A DNA stretch of 64,000 nt from Streptomyces lydicus (GTDB lineage: Bacteria > Actinomycetota > Actinomycetes > Streptomycetales > Streptomycetaceae), in NCBI RefSeq assembly GCF_004125265.1, contig NZ_RDTE01000003.1:2852001-2916000 (forward strand). The letters are read 5' to 3'. Position 1 is the first letter of the stretch; each line of letters starts with the position of its first letter. The translations under genes and the position numbers were made by a program. Shown piece after piece: positions 52,350 through 61,818 of this stretch. The notes beneath the pieces were generated by a model. That model had not been told where the DNA came from and searched no databases. It was given only the letters and a program-made list of their open reading frames with translations.

Positions 52350-54695
52350 ATGACGACCGCGGTCGGAGAGCACGGAGTCGAATTGGAGATCGGCGGGATG
52401 ACCTGCGCTTCGTGCGCCGCCCGCGTCGAGAAGAAGCTCAATCGCATGGAGGGGGTCACCGCCACGGTCAACTACGCCACCGAAAAGGCCAGGGTGACCG
52501 TCGCGCAGGGCAGCGGCGTCGAGACCGCCGACCTGATCGCCACCGTGGAGCGCACCGGCTACACCGCGGCCGTCCCGGAGCCCCCGGCGCCGGCACCGGC
52601 ACCGGTCACCGCCGGACCCGCCGGTGACGAAGGCCACGGCCGGGCGGACGGGCAGACCGAGGGCCGCCGGGCCGACGACGGGCTCGCCGCGCTCCGGCAG
52701 CGCCTGCTGATCTCCCTCGCCCTCTCCGTCCCCGTGGTGCTGATGGCGATGGTGCCGATCCTGCAGTTCACCAACTGGCAGTGGCTCTCGCTGACCCTGG
52801 CCGCACCGGTGGTGGCGTACGGCGCCTGGCCGTTCCACCGGGCCGCCTGGACCAATCTGCGGCACGGCGCGGCCACGATGGACACCCTCATCTCCATGGG
52901 CACCCTGGCAGCACTGGGCTGGTCGCTCTGGGCACTGTTCTTCGGCACCGCGGGCATGCCCGGGATGACGCACCCCTTCGAGCTGACCATCGCCCGCACC
53001 GACGGCAGCGGCAGCATCTACCTGGAGGCCGCGGCCGGGGTCACCACCTTCATCCTGGCCGGGCGTTACGTCGAGGTGCGTGCGAAGCGGAAGGCGGGAG
53101 CGGCGCTGCGGGCGCTGCTGGAACTGGGCGCCAAGGACGTCACCGTGCTCCGGGACGGCCGCGAAGTCCGGATCCCCACAGCGGCGTTGCAGGCCGGCGA
53201 CCGTTTCACCGTACGGCCCGGGGAGAAGATCGCCACCGACGGCACGGTGCTGGAGGGCGCCTCCGCCGTGGATGCCTCGATGCTCACCGGTGAGTCCGTC
53301 CCCGTCGAGGTGTCCCCCGGCGACCCCGTCGTCGGGGCCACCGTCAACGCGGGCGGCCGGCTGATCGTCGAGGCCACCCGGGTCGGCGCGGACACCCAGC
53401 TCGCCCGGATGGCGCGGCTGGTCGAGGACGCGCAGACCGGCAAGGCCGCGGCCCAACGGCTGGCCGACAAGATCTCCGCGGTCTTCGTCCCGGCCGTGAT
53501 CGCGCTCGCCCTCGGCACCCTCGGCTGCTGGCTCGCCACCGGCGCGGGCGCGGTGGCCGCCTTCACCGCAGCCGTCGCCGTCCTGATCATCGCCTGCCCG
53601 TGCGCCCTCGGGCTGGCCACGCCCACCGCGCTGATGGTCGGCACCGGACGCGGCGCCCAACTCGGCATCCTGCTCAAGGGACCCGAGGTTCTGGAGTCGA
53701 CCCGGCGGGTGGACACCGTCGTCCTGGACAAGACCGGCACGGTCACCACCGGCGCGATGACGCTCACCGGGGTGCACCTCGCCGAGGGCGTCACGGAGGC
53801 GGAGGTGCTGCGGCTGGCCGGCGCGCTGGAGCACGCCTCCGAGCACCCGGTCGCCCGGGCCGTCGCCGCCGCCGGCGCCGGGCAACGGACCGCGGCCGGC
53901 GCACCGGGCGCAGCACCGGCACCCGAGAGCGCCCTTCCCACCCCCGAGGAGTTCGTGAACGTCCCCGGCCTGGGCGTCCGGGGAGTGGTCGAGGGACACA
54001 CCGTTCTGGTGGGCCGCGAGCAGCTGCTGAACCAGGCGTCCCAGTTCCTGACGCCCGGGCTGGCGGCCGCCAAGGCCGCGGCCGAGGCCGAGGGGCGTAC
54101 CGCGGTCACCGTCGGCTGGGACGGCGCACCGCGCGCGGTGCTGGTGGTGTCCGACGCGGTGAAGCCCACCAGCGCCGAGGCGGTGCGCCGGCTGCGGGCG
54201 CTGGGGCTGACGCCGGTCCTGCTGACCGGCGACAACCGCGCCGTCGCGGCGGCGGTCGCCGCCGAGGTCGGGATCGACGAGGTGATCGCCGAGGTGCTGC
54301 CCGAGGACAAGGTGGCGGTCGTCGCACGGCTGCAGTCCGAGGGCCGCTCGGTCGCGATGGTCGGCGACGGCGTCAACGACGCGGCCGCGCTGGCCCGCGC
54401 CGACCTGGGACTGGCGATGGGCACCGGCACCGATGCCGCCATCGAGGCCGGTGACCTCACCCTCGTACGGGGCGATCTGCGCACCGCGGCGGACGCCATC
54501 CGGCTGGCCCGGGCGACCCTCGGCACCATCCGGACCAACCTGTTCTGGGCGTTCGGCTACAACGTCGCGGCACTGCCGCTGGCCGCCGCCGGGCTGCTCA
54601 ACCCGATGATCGCCGGGGCCGCGATGGCGTTCTCCTCGGTCTTCGTCGTCGGCAACAGCCTGCGACTGCGCCGCTTCCGGGCACTGGCCGGGTAG
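52350..54695 (+). CDS. copA: Copper-exporting P1B-type ATPase
   Basis: A 781-residue P-type ATPase. The N-terminal heavy-metal domain has GGMTCASC (Cys19 and Cys22). A Pro/Ala linker and two class-specific helices follow. The actuator loop has TGES, the ion-binding helix [12 protein letters not shown] (Cys416 and Cys418), the phosphorylated Asp460 in DKTGTVT, the HEHP-type loop EHASEHPVA, and the hinge [15 protein letters not shown] with a single CxxC domain indicates Cu(I) export. ATG 52350 follows GAGGAG. A CsoR-like box upstream predicts induction by copper. Confidence 0.96.
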   Translation: MTTAVGEHGVELEIGGMTCASCAARVEKKLNRMEGVTATVNYATEKARVTVAQGSGVETADLIATVERTGYTAAVPEPPAPAPAPVTAGPAGDEGHGRADGQTEGRRADDGLAALRQRLLISLALSVPVVLMAMVPILQFTNWQWLSLTLAAPVVAYGAWPFHRAAWTNLRHGAATMDTLISMGTLAALGWSLWALFFGTAGMPGMTHPFELTIARTDGSGSIYLEAAAGVTTFILAGRYVEVRAKRKAGAALRALLELGAKDVTVLRDGREVRIPTAALQAGDRFTVRPGEKIATDGTVLEGASAVDASMLTGESVPVEVSPGDPVVGATVNAGGRLIVEATRVGADTQLARMARLVEDAQTGKAAAQRLADKISAVFVPAVIALALGTLGCWLATGAGAVAAFTAAVAVLIIACPCALGLATPTALMVGTGRGAQLGILLKGPEVLESTRRVDTVVLDKTGTVTTGAMTLTGVHLAEGVTEAEVLRLAGALEHASEHPVARAVAAAGAGQRTAAGAPGAAPAPESALPTPEEFVNVPGLGVRGVVEGHTVLVGREQLLNQASQFLTPGLAAAKAAAEAEGRTAVTVGWDGAPRAVLVVSDAVKPTSAEAVRRLRALGLTPVLLTGDNRAVAAAVAAEVGIDEVIAEVLPEDKVAVVARLQSEGRSVAMVGDGVNDAAALARADLGLAMGTGTDAAIEAGDLTLVRGDLRTAADAIRLARATLGTIRTNLFWAFGYNVAALPLAAAGLLNPMIAGAAMAFSSVFVVGNSLRLRRFRALAG

Positions 54696-54789
54696 CGGAG
54701 GGCCGGCGGACACCGGCCGGGACGGCGGGGGGGGGGCTGCCGCGGGTGCTGCCGCGCGGTGGCCCCGGGATGCCGGGACGCCAGGGAGG

Positions 54790-54845
54790 ATCTCCGGAGG
54801 CGGATCCCCGGAGGCGGATCCCCGGAGGCGGATCTCCGGAGGCGG
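54790..54845. repeat. Four 14-bp tandem repeats
   Basis: Four units of ATC(T/C)CCGGAGGCGG at 54790, 54804, 54818 and 54832, an exact period of 14. They lie between copA and the KAS III-like gene. Each unit contains GGAGG, and a run of nine or more G bases lies just upstream. Confidence 0.9.
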
Positions 54846-54965
54846 CCGCGGTTCTGACAAGTGTCTCCAGTTCTGGCGATGGAACATTGGCAGTTCACGC
54901 AGCCGCCGGCCGCCGGCGAGGGGTGAGACTGGTGACCTACCGCCCACCCACGTACAGGGGATTTC

Positions 54966-55904
54966 ATGACCGGGTCACGCGTCCTGGCTCTCGGCCATTA
55001 CCAGCCCTCCGGCGTGCTCACCAACGACGACCTCGCCAAGATGGTCGACACCGACGACGCCTGGATCCGCAGCCGGGTCGGCATCCGTACCCGCCATGTC
55101 GCCGCCCCGGACGAGACCGTGGACGCGATGGCGTCCGCCGCCGCGGCCAAGGCCCTGGCCGCCAGCGGCCTGGCCCCGCAGGACATCGACCTGGTGCTGG
55201 TCGCCACCTGCACGGCCACCGACCGCAGCCCGAACACCGCGGCCCGGGTCGCCGCCCGGCTCGGGCTGGACGCACCCGCCACGATGGACCTCAACGTCGT
55301 CTGCTCCGGCTTCACCCATGCGCTGGCCACCGCCGACCACGCCATCCGGGCCGGCTCCTCGACCCATGCGCTGGTCATCGGGGCGGAGAAGTTCACCGGG
55401 GTCGTGGACTGGACGGACCGCTCGACCTGTGTGCTGGTCGGCGACGGGGCGGGGGCCGCGGTGGTCAGCGCCTCGCCCGAGCCGGAGATCGGTCCCGTGC
55501 TGTGGGGCTCGGTGCCGCAGATGGGCGGAGCGGTGCGCATCGAGGGCGAGCCGGCCCGGTTCGCCCAGGAGGGCCAGACCGTCTACCGCTGGGCGACCAC
55601 TCAGCTGCCCGCCATCGCCCGCACGGTGTGCGAACGCTCCGGGATCACGCCCGCCGATCTTGCCGGCGTGGTGCTGCACCAGGCCAACCTGCGGATCATC
55701 GAGCCGGTCGCGGAACGGCTCGGCGCGGTCAACGCGGTGGTCGCCAAGGACGTCGTCGACTCCGGGAACACCTCGGCGGCCTCCGTACCGCTCGCCCTGT
55801 CCAAGCTGGTCGAACGCCGTGAGATCAGCTCCGGCGCTCCGGTGCTGCTGTTCGCCTTCGGCGGCAACCTCTCGTATGCGGGACAGGTCATCCGCTGCCC
55901 CTGA
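54966..55904 (+). CDS. Stand-alone beta-ketoacyl-ACP synthase III-like enzyme
   Basis: A 312-residue thiolase-fold enzyme with the FabH catalytic triad: Cys113 (NVVCSGFTHAL), His238 (VVLHQANLRI) and Asn268 (VDSGNTSAAS). The usual ACAG context of the Cys is replaced by VCSG, and no acyl carrier protein or other fatty-acid genes are adjacent, so it may act in a side pathway rather than in bulk fatty-acid synthesis. The start ATG 54966 follows AGGGG by about five bases. It stands 270 bases after copA and 64 before a VOC protein on the same strand. Confidence 0.88.
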   Translation: MTGSRVLALGHYQPSGVLTNDDLAKMVDTDDAWIRSRVGIRTRHVAAPDETVDAMASAAAAKALAASGLAPQDIDLVLVATCTATDRSPNTAARVAARLGLDAPATMDLNVVCSGFTHALATADHAIRAGSSTHALVIGAEKFTGVVDWTDRSTCVLVGDGAGAAVVSASPEPEIGPVLWGSVPQMGGAVRIEGEPARFAQEGQTVYRWATTQLPAIARTVCERSGITPADLAGVVLHQANLRIIEPVAERLGAVNAVVAKDVVDSGNTSAASVPLALSKLVERREISSGAPVLLFAFGGNLSYAGQVIRCP

Positions 55905-55968
55905 GGCGGGCGCCGCCACGTCCGATTCGTTCAAGACCACGGCCCGGCGGGCACCCTACGCTCGCCGC

Positions 55969-56436
55969 ATGACCAGCACCCCTTCCTCCAGTACCCCTTC
56001 CGCCGGCGCCCCTTCCCCCGGCGTTCCCTCCTCCCCCACACCGTCCACACCGCGGTTCGCCGCCATCGGCATCGTCGTGGCCGACATGGCCGCGGCCCTC
56101 GCCTTCTACCGCCGCCTCGGCCTGGACGTCCCCGCCGAAGCGGACCGCGCCCCGCACGCCGAGGCGCAGCTCCCGGGTGGTCTGCGGCTGATGTGGGACA
56201 CCCACGCGACCGCGCGGGCCGTCGACCCGGACTGGACGCCACCGCAGGGCGGCACCCCGACGGGGCTGGCCTTCGAGTGCGCGGGCCCCGCCGGGGTCGA
56301 CGCCGTCTACGCCGAACTCACCGCCGCCGGCTACACGGGCGAGAAACCGCCGTGGGACGCCTTCTGGGGCCAGCGATACGCCGTCGTACAGGACCCGGAC
56401 GGCCACGGGGTCGATCTGTTCGCAGCGCTGCCGTAG
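55969..56436 (+). CDS. VOC-family (glyoxalase/bleomycin resistance fold) protein
   Basis: A 155-residue protein. About 28 residues of Ser/Pro/Thr-rich low complexity precede a single vicinal-oxygen-chelate domain (FAAIGIVVADMAAALAFYRR, GLRLMWDTHATARA, YAVVQDPDGHGVDLFA). The metal-ligand His and Glu positions seen in true glyoxalases are only partly kept. Function unknown; such proteins often bind drugs or small metabolites. ATG 55969 has no strong ribosome site. Confidence 0.82.
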   Translation: MTSTPSSSTPSAGAPSPGVPSSPTPSTPRFAAIGIVVADMAAALAFYRRLGLDVPAEADRAPHAEAQLPGGLRLMWDTHATARAVDPDWTPPQGGTPTGLAFECAGPAGVDAVYAELTAAGYTGEKPPWDAFWGQRYAVVQDPDGHGVDLFAALP

Positions 56437-56486
56437 GGGCCTGTCCGCCGTGGGGCACGTTCGCCCTGGGACTTTGAAGAGACTCC

Positions 56487-56720
56487 CTAACCGATGTCCC
56501 CGGGGTGCTCGCGCAGGTACAGCGCGCCGCAGGTGTGGCAGAAGGGTTCTCCCCTGGGCGTGCCCCAGACCTCGGCCGTCTGGGTGGCGGCGGCCGGCGC
56601 CAGCTCCCGCCCGCACATCGCGAGGGTGCCGTCCAGCCGCACCATGTGCCAGATCTTCACCGGCGTGTCCGCGTGCGGCAGGACGCCTTCCTCGTACTCG
56701 GCGCGCATCTCGTGCTCCAT
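56487..56720 (-). CDS. Small putative zinc-binding protein
   Basis: A 77-residue protein MEHEMRAEYEEGVLPHADT... with MCGRELAPA and a C-terminal FCHTCGALYLREHPGD. The CxxC pair plus the earlier Cys and His suggest a single zinc ribbon. I do not know a named family. ATG 56718-56720 has GGAGG about nine bases upstream. It lies 199 bases downstream of the glutaminase stop on the same strand. Confidence 0.7.
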   Translation of the reverse strand: MEHEMRAEYEEGVLPHADTPVKIWHMVRLDGTLAMCGRELAPAAATQTAEVWGTPRGEPFCHTCGALYLREHPGDIG

Positions 56721-56919
56721 GGCGGTGCACCTCCTACGCCCACGATGCGCCAGCCGCCGGGCGGCCACAACGGCAAGGGGGCGCCGGGCCGACGGCCACA
56801 GGAGCCGCACGGGACGGCACCGGGCCGACGGCCGTTGGCCCCGCGCAGGACGGCACCGGACCGGCGACCGGAGGACCCGCGCAGACAGCACCAGGCCGTC
56901 CCGCCCGTCCGCCCGTCTG

Positions 56920-57840
56920 TCAGAACACCGACCATCCCGTCAGCGTCGTGAAGTGGTCCAGCGCCGCGGCGCCCGCCACCGAATTGCCGCGGGCGTCGAG
57001 CCCGGGGCTCCATACGCACAGCGTGCAGCGCCCCGGGATCACGGCGATGATGCCGCCGCCGACGCCGCTCTTCGCGGGCAGCCCGACGCGGTAGGCGAAC
57101 TCCCCCGCCGCGTCATACGTCCCACAGGTCAGCATCACCGCATTGATCCGCTTGGCCTCGCGGGCCTCCAGCAGACGGCTGCCGTCGGCGCGCAGCCCGT
57201 GACGGGCGAGGAAACCGCCGGCGACGGCCAGATCCCGGCAGCTCATCTCGATCGAGCACTGCCAGAAGTAGTGCTCGATGACGCTGGGGACGGGGTTCTC
57301 CAGATTGCCGAAGGACGCCATGAAATGCGCCAGCGCGGCGTTGCGGTCACCGTGTTCCGCCTCGGAGTCGGCCACCGCCTGGTCGAAGGCGAGGTCCGGG
57401 TTGCCGCTCTCCTCGCGCAGGAAGTGCAGCATCGAGGTGCTGGCATCGCCGGTGAGGGTCTGCAGCCGGTCGGTGACCACCAGCGCGCCCGCGTTGATGA
57501 ACGGGTTGCGCGGGATGCCGTCCTCCGCCTCCAGCTGGACCAGCGAGTTGAACGGCGTACCGGACGGCTCGCGGCCCACCCGCCTCCAGATGTCGTCGTG
57601 GCCGTCATGGCTCTGCGACATCACCAGCGCCAGCGAGAAGGCCTTGGAGATGGACTGGACGGAAAACGGGATCTCCCAGTCGCCGACGCCGTACACCTCG
57701 CCGTGGATATCCGCCACCGCGATCCCGAAACGGTCCGCCGACACCCGTTCCAGTGCCGGTATGTAGTCGGCGACCCTGCCCCGTCGCACATACGGCCTGG
57801 CGTGGGCCGCTACCTCCTCGAGAACGGCCTGGTAGTCCAT
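56920..57840 (-). CDS. glsA: Glutaminase A
   Basis: A 306-residue serine-dependent glutaminase that converts glutamine to glutamate and ammonia. The beta-lactamase-like nucleophile motif is PFSVQSISKAF (Ser63, Lys66), followed by NPFINAGALVV, the Tyr in VIEHYFWQCSIEMSC, and AKSGVGGGIIAV. ATG 57840 lies ten bases after the stop of the AraC-type gene, so the two are probably one operon. A GTG three codons upstream is possible. Confidence 0.94.
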   Translation of the reverse strand: MDYQAVLEEVAAHARPYVRRGRVADYIPALERVSADRFGIAVADIHGEVYGVGDWEIPFSVQSISKAFSLALVMSQSHDGHDDIWRRVGREPSGTPFNSLVQLEAEDGIPRNPFINAGALVVTDRLQTLTGDASTSMLHFLREESGNPDLAFDQAVADSEAEHGDRNAALAHFMASFGNLENPVPSVIEHYFWQCSIEMSCRDLAVAGGFLARHGLRADGSRLLEAREAKRINAVMLTCGTYDAAGEFAYRVGLPAKSGVGGGIIAVIPGRCTLCVWSPGLDARGNSVAGAAALDHFTTLTGWSVF

Positions 57841-57850
57841 GACGGACACG

Positions 57851-58735
57851 CTAACCCGGGGCGAGCAGCGCCCCCATCGGGGCCCCCGCCAGCGCCTTCA
57901 CCTCGCGGGCGAGATGCGCCTGGTCCGCGTATCCGGCGCAGGCCGCGACCTGTGCGCGGGGCAGCCCGGAGCGCGCCAGATCGAGCGCGCGGACGAACCG
58001 GAGCACCCGGGTCAGGGTTTTGGGGCCGTACCCGAACGCGTCCAGGCTGAGGCGGTGCAGCTGGCGTTCGCTGAGCGCGACGGACCTCGCCACCTCGGCG
58101 ACCGGGCGGCCGCGGGCGAGCCCCGCGGCGACGGCGGCGGTCCGGCCCCCTGCCGTGGCGGCGTCGGCCTCCTGGAGTCGGGCCCCGGCCGCCTCCTCCA
58201 GCACACGTCCGACACCGCCGACACCACCCACGTCCCCCGCGCCGCTCCCGTCCCCCGACTCCCGTGCCGCCGCCAGCCGCCCGGCGAGCTCCCGTACCCG
58301 CCCGGCGGGCCACAGGTCCGCCAACGGCACCCGGCGGTTGCGCAGTTCATGGGCCGGTACACCGAAGACGGCCGGCCCCTGCCCCGGTGCGAACCGCAGC
58401 CCCACGAACGGGGTGCCTTCCGTCCCCGCCGGGCCGGGCGCGCCCCCAGGGCCATGCGGGAGGACGCCGGGCACCACGTCTCCCGGGAAATGCGGCCCGG
58501 TGTCCGGCCCGGCCACCAGCAGCCGTCCGCCCTCGCTCCAGATCAGGTCCGTACAGCCGTCGGGCAGCACCGGCCGGGCCGAGGGCACCGCCGTGCGGGT
58601 CCACAACACCGCGCCCGCCAGCCGCGACGCCCGCTCCCGGTATCCGCCGGACACCCCGCATACGCCAGGTCCACCGGATTCGCCGGATACGCCGGATACG
58701 CCGGGTGGCTCATCCGAGTAGCGCTCTTCGCCCAT
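57851..58735 (-). CDS. AraC-family transcriptional regulator
   Basis: A 294-residue regulator. A Gly/Val/Ser-rich start (GVSGVSGESGGPGVCGVSGG), encoded by a short tandem repeat, precedes an N-terminal sensing domain of the DUF6597 type (VLPDGCTDLIWSEGGRLLV) and a C-terminal AraC DNA-binding domain (AEVARSVALSERQLHRL, FGYGPKTLTRVLRFVRAL, CAGYADQAHLAREVKALAG). ATG 58733-58735 has only GGGGG close before it, so the start is uncertain. It probably regulates the adjoining glutaminase gene, with which it is co-transcribed. Confidence 0.87.
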   Translation of the reverse strand: MGEERYSDEPPGVSGVSGESGGPGVCGVSGGYRERASRLAGAVLWTRTAVPSARPVLPDGCTDLIWSEGGRLLVAGPDTGPHFPGDVVPGVLPHGPGGAPGPAGTEGTPFVGLRFAPGQGPAVFGVPAHELRNRRVPLADLWPAGRVRELAGRLAAARESGDGSGAGDVGGVGGVGRVLEEAAGARLQEADAATAGGRTAAVAAGLARGRPVAEVARSVALSERQLHRLSLDAFGYGPKTLTRVLRFVRALDLARSGLPRAQVAACAGYADQAHLAREVKALAGAPMGALLAPG

Positions 58736-58814
58736 ATCCCCCAGCCTGACACGGGAACCCCACGGCCGTCCGCGCCGTTGATCCCTTACGACACGGACCT
58801 CACGGAGGTGGCAC

Positions 58815-59054
58815 ATGTCAGGGTTTCTCGACCGCGCGAAGGAACAGGCCCAGAGCGCACTGAACCAGGGCAAGCAGAAGGTCGACGAGGTACAGCAGAA
58901 CCGCGCCGGCAACGAACTGCTGAGAAAGCTGGGCGCCGCGTACTTCGCCGAACGCCGGGGCAGCGGCTCCCCCGAGGCGACCCAGGACGCACTCAACACC
59001 CTCGAGGCGCACGTCAACGCGCACGGGGACGCGTTCCTGCACACGAGCGGGTAG
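58815..59054 (+). CDS. Small hydrophilic protein, unknown function
   Basis: A 79-residue protein: MSGFLDRAKEQAQSALNQGK, then QQNRAGNELLRKLGAAYFAE, then a helix TQDALNTLEAHVNAHGDAF. It is largely amphipathic helix and resembles small conserved Streptomyces proteins without known role. ATG 58815 is preceded by GGAGG six bases away. It is divergent from the AraC gene. Confidence 0.8.
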   Translation: MSGFLDRAKEQAQSALNQGKQKVDEVQQNRAGNELLRKLGAAYFAERRGSGSPEATQDALNTLEAHVNAHGDAFLHTSG

Positions 59055-59099
59055 CGCACATCCCATCCCCTCAGGCGGCAGGGCACGGCCCGCTCCACC

Positions 59100-59150
59100 G
59101 GCGCCCGGGACACCGCCGGCACCCGGGACACCAACGGCACCCGGGACAAT
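59100..59150. repeat. 18-bp tandem repeats running into the start codon
   Basis: Units at 59100-59117, 59118-59135 and 59136-59150 share GGC(A/G)CCCGGGACACC. The last partial unit includes the first two bases of the ATG at 59149, so the repeats replace the usual ribosome-site region. Confidence 0.85.
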
Positions 59151-60081
59151 GGGCGCTGTGACCAGCACCGCCCCCGGCCCGCTGCCGGATCCGCACGCCC
59201 TGCGCCCGTGCCTGCCCTCCCCCCTCCAGGAGATCGAGGACGAGCCGTTCGCGCGCCGCGGCGTACGGCTGCTGCTCAAGCGGGACGATCTGATCCACCC
59301 GGATCTGGCGGGCAACAAATGGCGCAAGCTGGCGCCGAACCTGCAGGCCGCGGCCGCCGCCGGTGACCGCGCGCTGCTGACCTTCGGCGGCGCGTACTCC
59401 AACCATCTGCGGGCCACCGCCGCGGCGGGCCGGCTGCTCGGCTTCGCCACCATCGGCGTGGTCCGTGGCGACGAGCTCGCCGGCGCCCCGCTCAATTGGT
59501 CACTGGCCCGCTGCGCCGCCGACGGTATGCGGCTGCACTTCCTCGACCGGGCCCGCTACCGCCGCTCCGATGACCCGGATGTGCTCGCCGCTCTGCACGA
59601 CCGCTTCGGCGCGTTCCGCGTCATACCCGAGGGCGGCAGCAACCCCCTTGCCGCACAAGGCTGTACGGAGCTGGGCCGGGAGCTGCAGGGCGCCGCCGAC
59701 ACCGTCGCGGTGGCCTGCGGAACGGGCGGCACCCTGGCCGGGCTCGCCGCGGGGCTGGCGCCGGGGCAGCGCGCCCTGGGGATCCCCGTACTCAAGGGCG
59801 GCGACCCGCACTTCCTCCAGGAGACGGTCGGGGAACTGCAGCGCGCGGCGTTCGGCGGACCGCGCGGCGACTGGCGGCTGGACGGCCGCTTCCACTGCGG
59901 CGGCTACGCCCGCCGCACCCCGGAACTGGACGCGTTCGCGGACGCCTTCGAGGACCGGCACCAACTGCCCCTGGAGCGGATCTACGTCGCCAAGCTGCTG
60001 TACGGGCTGACGACACTGGCCGGGGAGGGCGCCTTCTCCCCCGGCAGCACGGTGGCCGCAGTGATCACCGGCACGCCCTGA
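59149..60081 (+). CDS. ACC deaminase/D-cysteine desulfhydrase family PLP enzyme
   Basis: A 310-residue fold-type II PLP enzyme. The cofactor lysine is in LAGNKWRKLAPNL, followed by the phosphate and substrate loop FGGAYSNHLRATAAAGRL, and the glycine-rich phosphate cup CGTGGTLAGLAAGL. The family includes 1-aminocyclopropane-1-carboxylate deaminases and D-cysteine desulfhydrases; sequence alone does not decide between them. The start is either ATG 59149 or GTG 59158, neither with a Shine-Dalgarno sequence because tandem repeats occupy the upstream region. It converges with the antiporter gene. Confidence 0.88.
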   Translation: MGAVTSTAPGPLPDPHALRPCLPSPLQEIEDEPFARRGVRLLLKRDDLIHPDLAGNKWRKLAPNLQAAAAAGDRALLTFGGAYSNHLRATAAAGRLLGFATIGVVRGDELAGAPLNWSLARCAADGMRLHFLDRARYRRSDDPDVLAALHDRFGAFRVIPEGGSNPLAAQGCTELGRELQGAADTVAVACGTGGTLAGLAAGLAPGQRALGIPVLKGGDPHFLQETVGELQRAAFGGPRGDWRLDGRFHCGGYARRTPELDAFADAFEDRHQLPLERIYVAKLLYGLTTLAGEGAFSPGSTVAAVITGTP

Positions 60082-60157
60082 ACCTCACGAGCGCCGCGGG
60101 CCGCGGCAGCAGGTCCACCGGCCGCGGGAGGGCCCCGATCCCCACCCCATCCCCCGC

Positions 60158-61759
60158 CTACGAGGCCTCCTCCCGGTAGGCCGCCGCCTCCTCCAGGTCC
60201 AGCCTGCGCAGCAGCGTCCGCAGCATCTCGTCGTCGATCCGGCCGCCGTCCCGCAGCTGGACGAACACCCGCCGCTCGGCCTCGATCATCTCGCGGGCCA
60301 GCCGCCGGTAGGTCTGGTCGGCGGACTCCCCGGTCACCTCGTTGACCGCACCCAGCCGCTCCCACACCGAGTTGCGGCGCCGCTCCATGATCGTGCGCAG
60401 CCGGTCGGCGAGCGGCCCCGGCAGGGCGTTGCGCTCGTCCCGCAGCAGCTCCTCCAGGCGCTCCTCGGCGGCCCGCGAGGCCTCGTTCTGCGCCTGCGCC
60501 TCGGCAAGCGTCTCCCGCTGGGGGTCCGGCCCCGGCAGCTTCAGCGCACGGATCAGCGGGGGCAGCGTCAGGCCCTGGACGACCAGGGTGGCGATGACGG
60601 TGGTGAAGGTCAGGAAGAGCACGAGGTTGCGGGCCGGGAAGGCGCCGCCGCCGGGCACGGTGGCGGGGAGGGAGAACGCGATGGCCAGCGACACCACACC
60701 GCGCATCCCGGCCCAGCCGACCACGACCGGCGACTTCCAGTTGGTGTCCGGCTCCCGGGCCCGGATCCGGGCCGACAGGGCGCGCGGCAGATAGGTCCCG
60801 GGAAAGACCCACACGAAACGTGCCACGACCACGACGAGGAACATCACGGCCGCGTACCAGAGGGCCTGCGCCGCGCCGAACTCCCCCAGCCCGCGCAGCA
60901 CGACCCGCAGCTGCAGCCCGATCAGCGCGAAGACGGCGGACTCCAGGACGAAGGAGACCACCTTCCACACGGCGGCCTCCTGGAGCCGGGTCTCGAAGTC
61001 GACCTGCCAGGAGCGGTGCCCCAGGTAGAGGCCGACCACGACGACGGCGAGCACCCCGGAGGCGTGCAGCTGCTCGGCCGCCGCGTAGGCGACGAACGGG
61101 ATGAGCAGCGAGAGGGTGTTCTCCAGCAGCGCCGACTCGCGCAGCCGGACGCGCAGCCAGTGCAGCGGCACCATCAGGACGACACCGATACCGATGCCGC
61201 CCAGTGAGGCGACGGCGAATTCCCTGATCCCGTCGCCCCAGGTGGCGCCGGCCCCGAGGGCCGCGGCCAGCAGCACCTTGTAGGCGGTGATCGCGGTGGC
61301 GTCGTTGAACAGCGATTCGCCCTGCAGGATGGTGGTGATCCGGTGCGGCAGCCCGAGCCTGCGGGCGATGGCGGTGGCCGCGACGGCGTCCGGCGGGGCG
61401 ACGACCGCCCCCAGCACGAGCGCGGCGGTCAGCGGCAGCCCCGGGATGACGAGGTAGGCCACACCGCCGACCGCCAGGGTCGCGAACAGGACATAGCCGA
61501 CCGACAGCAGCGCCACCGGCCGCAGATTGGCCCGCAGATCCAGGTACGAACTGTCCAGCGCCGCGGTGTGCAGCAGCGGGGGCAGCACCAGCGGCAGCAC
61601 GATGTGCGGATCGAGGGTGTAGTCCGGGATGCCCGGGATGTAGGACGCCGCGAGTCCCGCGGTGACCAGCAGCAGCGGCGCGGGAACAGGGGTACGGCGC
61701 GCCAGCCCGGCGACCGCCGCGCTCCCGGCGACCAGCAAAAACAGCGGCATCACTGTCAT
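60158..61759 (-). CDS. CPA1-family Na+/H+ antiporter with cytoplasmic tail
   Basis: A 533-residue antiporter with about twelve helices and a C-terminal hydrophilic tail of around 130 residues. Family motifs are VLGAVVAPPDAVAATAIARR, GESLFNDATAITAYKV (Asn-Asp pair) and VGWAGMRGVVSLAIAFSLP. It resembles the bacterial NhaP/NHE-like group (Na+/H+ antiporter TIGR00831-type). The start ATG 61759 has a weak ribosome site. The small UBP-zinc-finger gene is divergent 59 bases away; this pairing is seen in other actinomycetes in my recollection, and the finger may modulate the antiporter tail. Confidence 0.92.
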   Translation of the reverse strand: MTVMPLFLLVAGSAAVAGLARRTPVPAPLLLVTAGLAASYIPGIPDYTLDPHIVLPLVLPPLLHTAALDSSYLDLRANLRPVALLSVGYVLFATLAVGGVAYLVIPGLPLTAALVLGAVVAPPDAVAATAIARRLGLPHRITTILQGESLFNDATAITAYKVLLAAALGAGATWGDGIREFAVASLGGIGIGVVLMVPLHWLRVRLRESALLENTLSLLIPFVAYAAAEQLHASGVLAVVVVGLYLGHRSWQVDFETRLQEAAVWKVVSFVLESAVFALIGLQLRVVLRGLGEFGAAQALWYAAVMFLVVVVARFVWVFPGTYLPRALSARIRAREPDTNWKSPVVVGWAGMRGVVSLAIAFSLPATVPGGGAFPARNLVLFLTFTTVIATLVVQGLTLPPLIRALKLPGPDPQRETLAEAQAQNEASRAAEERLEELLRDERNALPGPLADRLRTIMERRRNSVWERLGAVNEVTGESADQTYRRLAREMIEAERRVFVQLRDGGRIDDEMLRTLLRRLDLEEAAAYREEAS

Positions 61760-61818
61760 CGGACCCGTCCCGTCCCCGAACCCTTCGCCACCCGTCCCGG
61801 CGATCTAACCTGGCCATC

